Positions 63,660 through 64,000 of a DNA stretch of 64,000 nucleotides are shown one piece after another. The notes below the pieces were generated by a model. That model ran no database searches. It was not told the origin of the DNA and saw nothing but the letters and a program-made list of their open reading frames with translations. Source of the DNA: Hyphomicrobium sp. 99 (GTDB taxonomy: Bacteria; Pseudomonadota; Alphaproteobacteria; Rhizobiales; Hyphomicrobiaceae); the NCBI RefSeq assembly GCF_000384335.2, contig NZ_KQ031382.1:2117480-2181479 (forward strand), given 5' to 3'. A program made the translations under genes and the position numbers. Every line of letters begins with the position of its first letter. Position 1 is the first letter of the stretch.

Positions 63660-64000
63660 CATTGTTCCCTTCAAGAATACTGCACATCATGTCCGGCGGA
63701 GCGCTAGGTTCGCTGACGCCCCAGATTAACCCAATTGGCGGCGATGTTGCCTGCTTTCAAGCATTCGTAACGCATTGCGCGCCTCGTCAACTCGCACTAT
63801 TCCGGGGCAAGGTCTCGCGCACGCTTGCGGCAGACAATCGGCAAGCTTCTGACACCCTCTGAAAGCAGGAACCGTTTGCAATTTCAACCACATAGATTTT
63901 GCATTGCACCCATGATGGATTGGACGGCGCTCTGAAAAAACAAAAGCCCGGCAATGGGTTAAGCCGGGCTTCATTCGTCATGTAATACTTATGTGGTCAC
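63660..64000. other. 341-base right-hand end, no gene seen
   Basis: Apart from the terminator at 63935-63971 I find no feature here. Two short minus-strand frames run through the terminator and are not believable. No tRNA T-loop is visible. Confidence 0.4.
63935..63971 (-). terminator. Intrinsic terminator of a gene beyond the right edge
   Basis: 9-bp stem AAGCCCGGC (63944-63952) / GCCGGGCTT (63963-63971), loop of 10. On the minus strand it is followed by TTTTGTTTTTT, a strong U tract, so a leftward gene should end just past 64000. Confidence 0.85.

Noticed and set aside
63726..63981. Two short minus-strand frames at the right edge
   Set aside because: Both start within or beyond the intrinsic terminator and have no convincing ribosome binding site or known product.
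1..64000. tRNA, rRNA, CRISPR arrays and IS transposases
   Set aside because: I looked for T-loop motifs, regularly spaced direct repeats and transposase-like proteins and saw none; a covariance-model scan would settle tRNAs.

Overview
The window reads as chromosomal DNA of an alphaproteobacterium of the order Hyphomicrobiales, with a Hyphomicrobium-like methylotroph or oligotroph the best guess. Reasons: high GC, a Rhodobacter-capsulatus-type gene transfer agent (GTA) tail cluster, a feuPQ-(lipoprotein)-ccmIEFH-degP block as in rhizobia, an alphaproteobacterial 2-TM-loop porin, carboxy(nor)spermidine polyamine genes, and a SoxYZ-fusion carrier of the type seen in methylotrophs. The genus is inference.

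Layout. (1) 1-9921: the tail half of a GTA/phage-like particle cluster, from DUF3168 (cut by the left edge) through tail tube, chaperones, short tape measure, baseplate hub proteins, NlpC/P60 peptidase and a 1315-residue baseplate protein, closed by a lysis gene that fuses two cell-wall hydrolase domains to a holin-like membrane segment. REP-like hairpins and other palindromic repeats sit in the gaps. (2) 10007-21282: feuN-like/feuPQ two-component system, glycine-zipper lipoprotein, cytochrome c maturation ccmI-E-F-H, DegP protease, second two-component pair. (3) 21287-29941: glnE, an ECF sigma/anti-sigma/metal-sensor operon, a degenerate histidine kinase, and pepN. (4) 30018-38873: polyamine genes (carboxynorspermidine synthase, membrane protein, nspC), secreted protein, porin, TPR protein, and a SoxYZ-like / SoxC / cytochrome c sulfur-oxidation cluster. 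(5) 39049-48957: a guanidine utilisation locus on the minus strand. (6) 49032-54353: TetR and a divergent RND efflux pair. (7) 54383-64000: TPR-O-GlcNAc-transferase-like/methyltransferase fusion, extensin-like protein, AraC and MarR regulators, membrane alpha/beta hydrolase, SDR oxidoreductase.

The most notable system is the guanidine locus. A sigma-54-type promoter lies immediately upstream of a guanidine-I (ykkC) riboswitch, which leads an ABC importer (binding protein, permease, ATPase). A second, unrelated guanidine sensor, a guanidine-II (mini-ykkC) double hairpin, lies inside the operon directly before the two DUF1989 proteins (carboxyguanidine deiminase type), a biotin carboxylase annotated by homology as urea carboxylase, and allophanate hydrolase. 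Together these predict nitrogen-starvation-controlled, guanidine-sensed uptake and conversion of guanidine to ammonia and CO2.

Other second-look items: four covarying REP-like hairpins arranged as A-B-gene-B-A around the GTA tail-tube gene; an in-frame, Shine-Dalgarno-equipped internal start that could release a free holin from the lysin fusion; and a Cnr-like ECF metal-sensing triad. I saw no tRNA, rRNA, CRISPR array or IS transposase.
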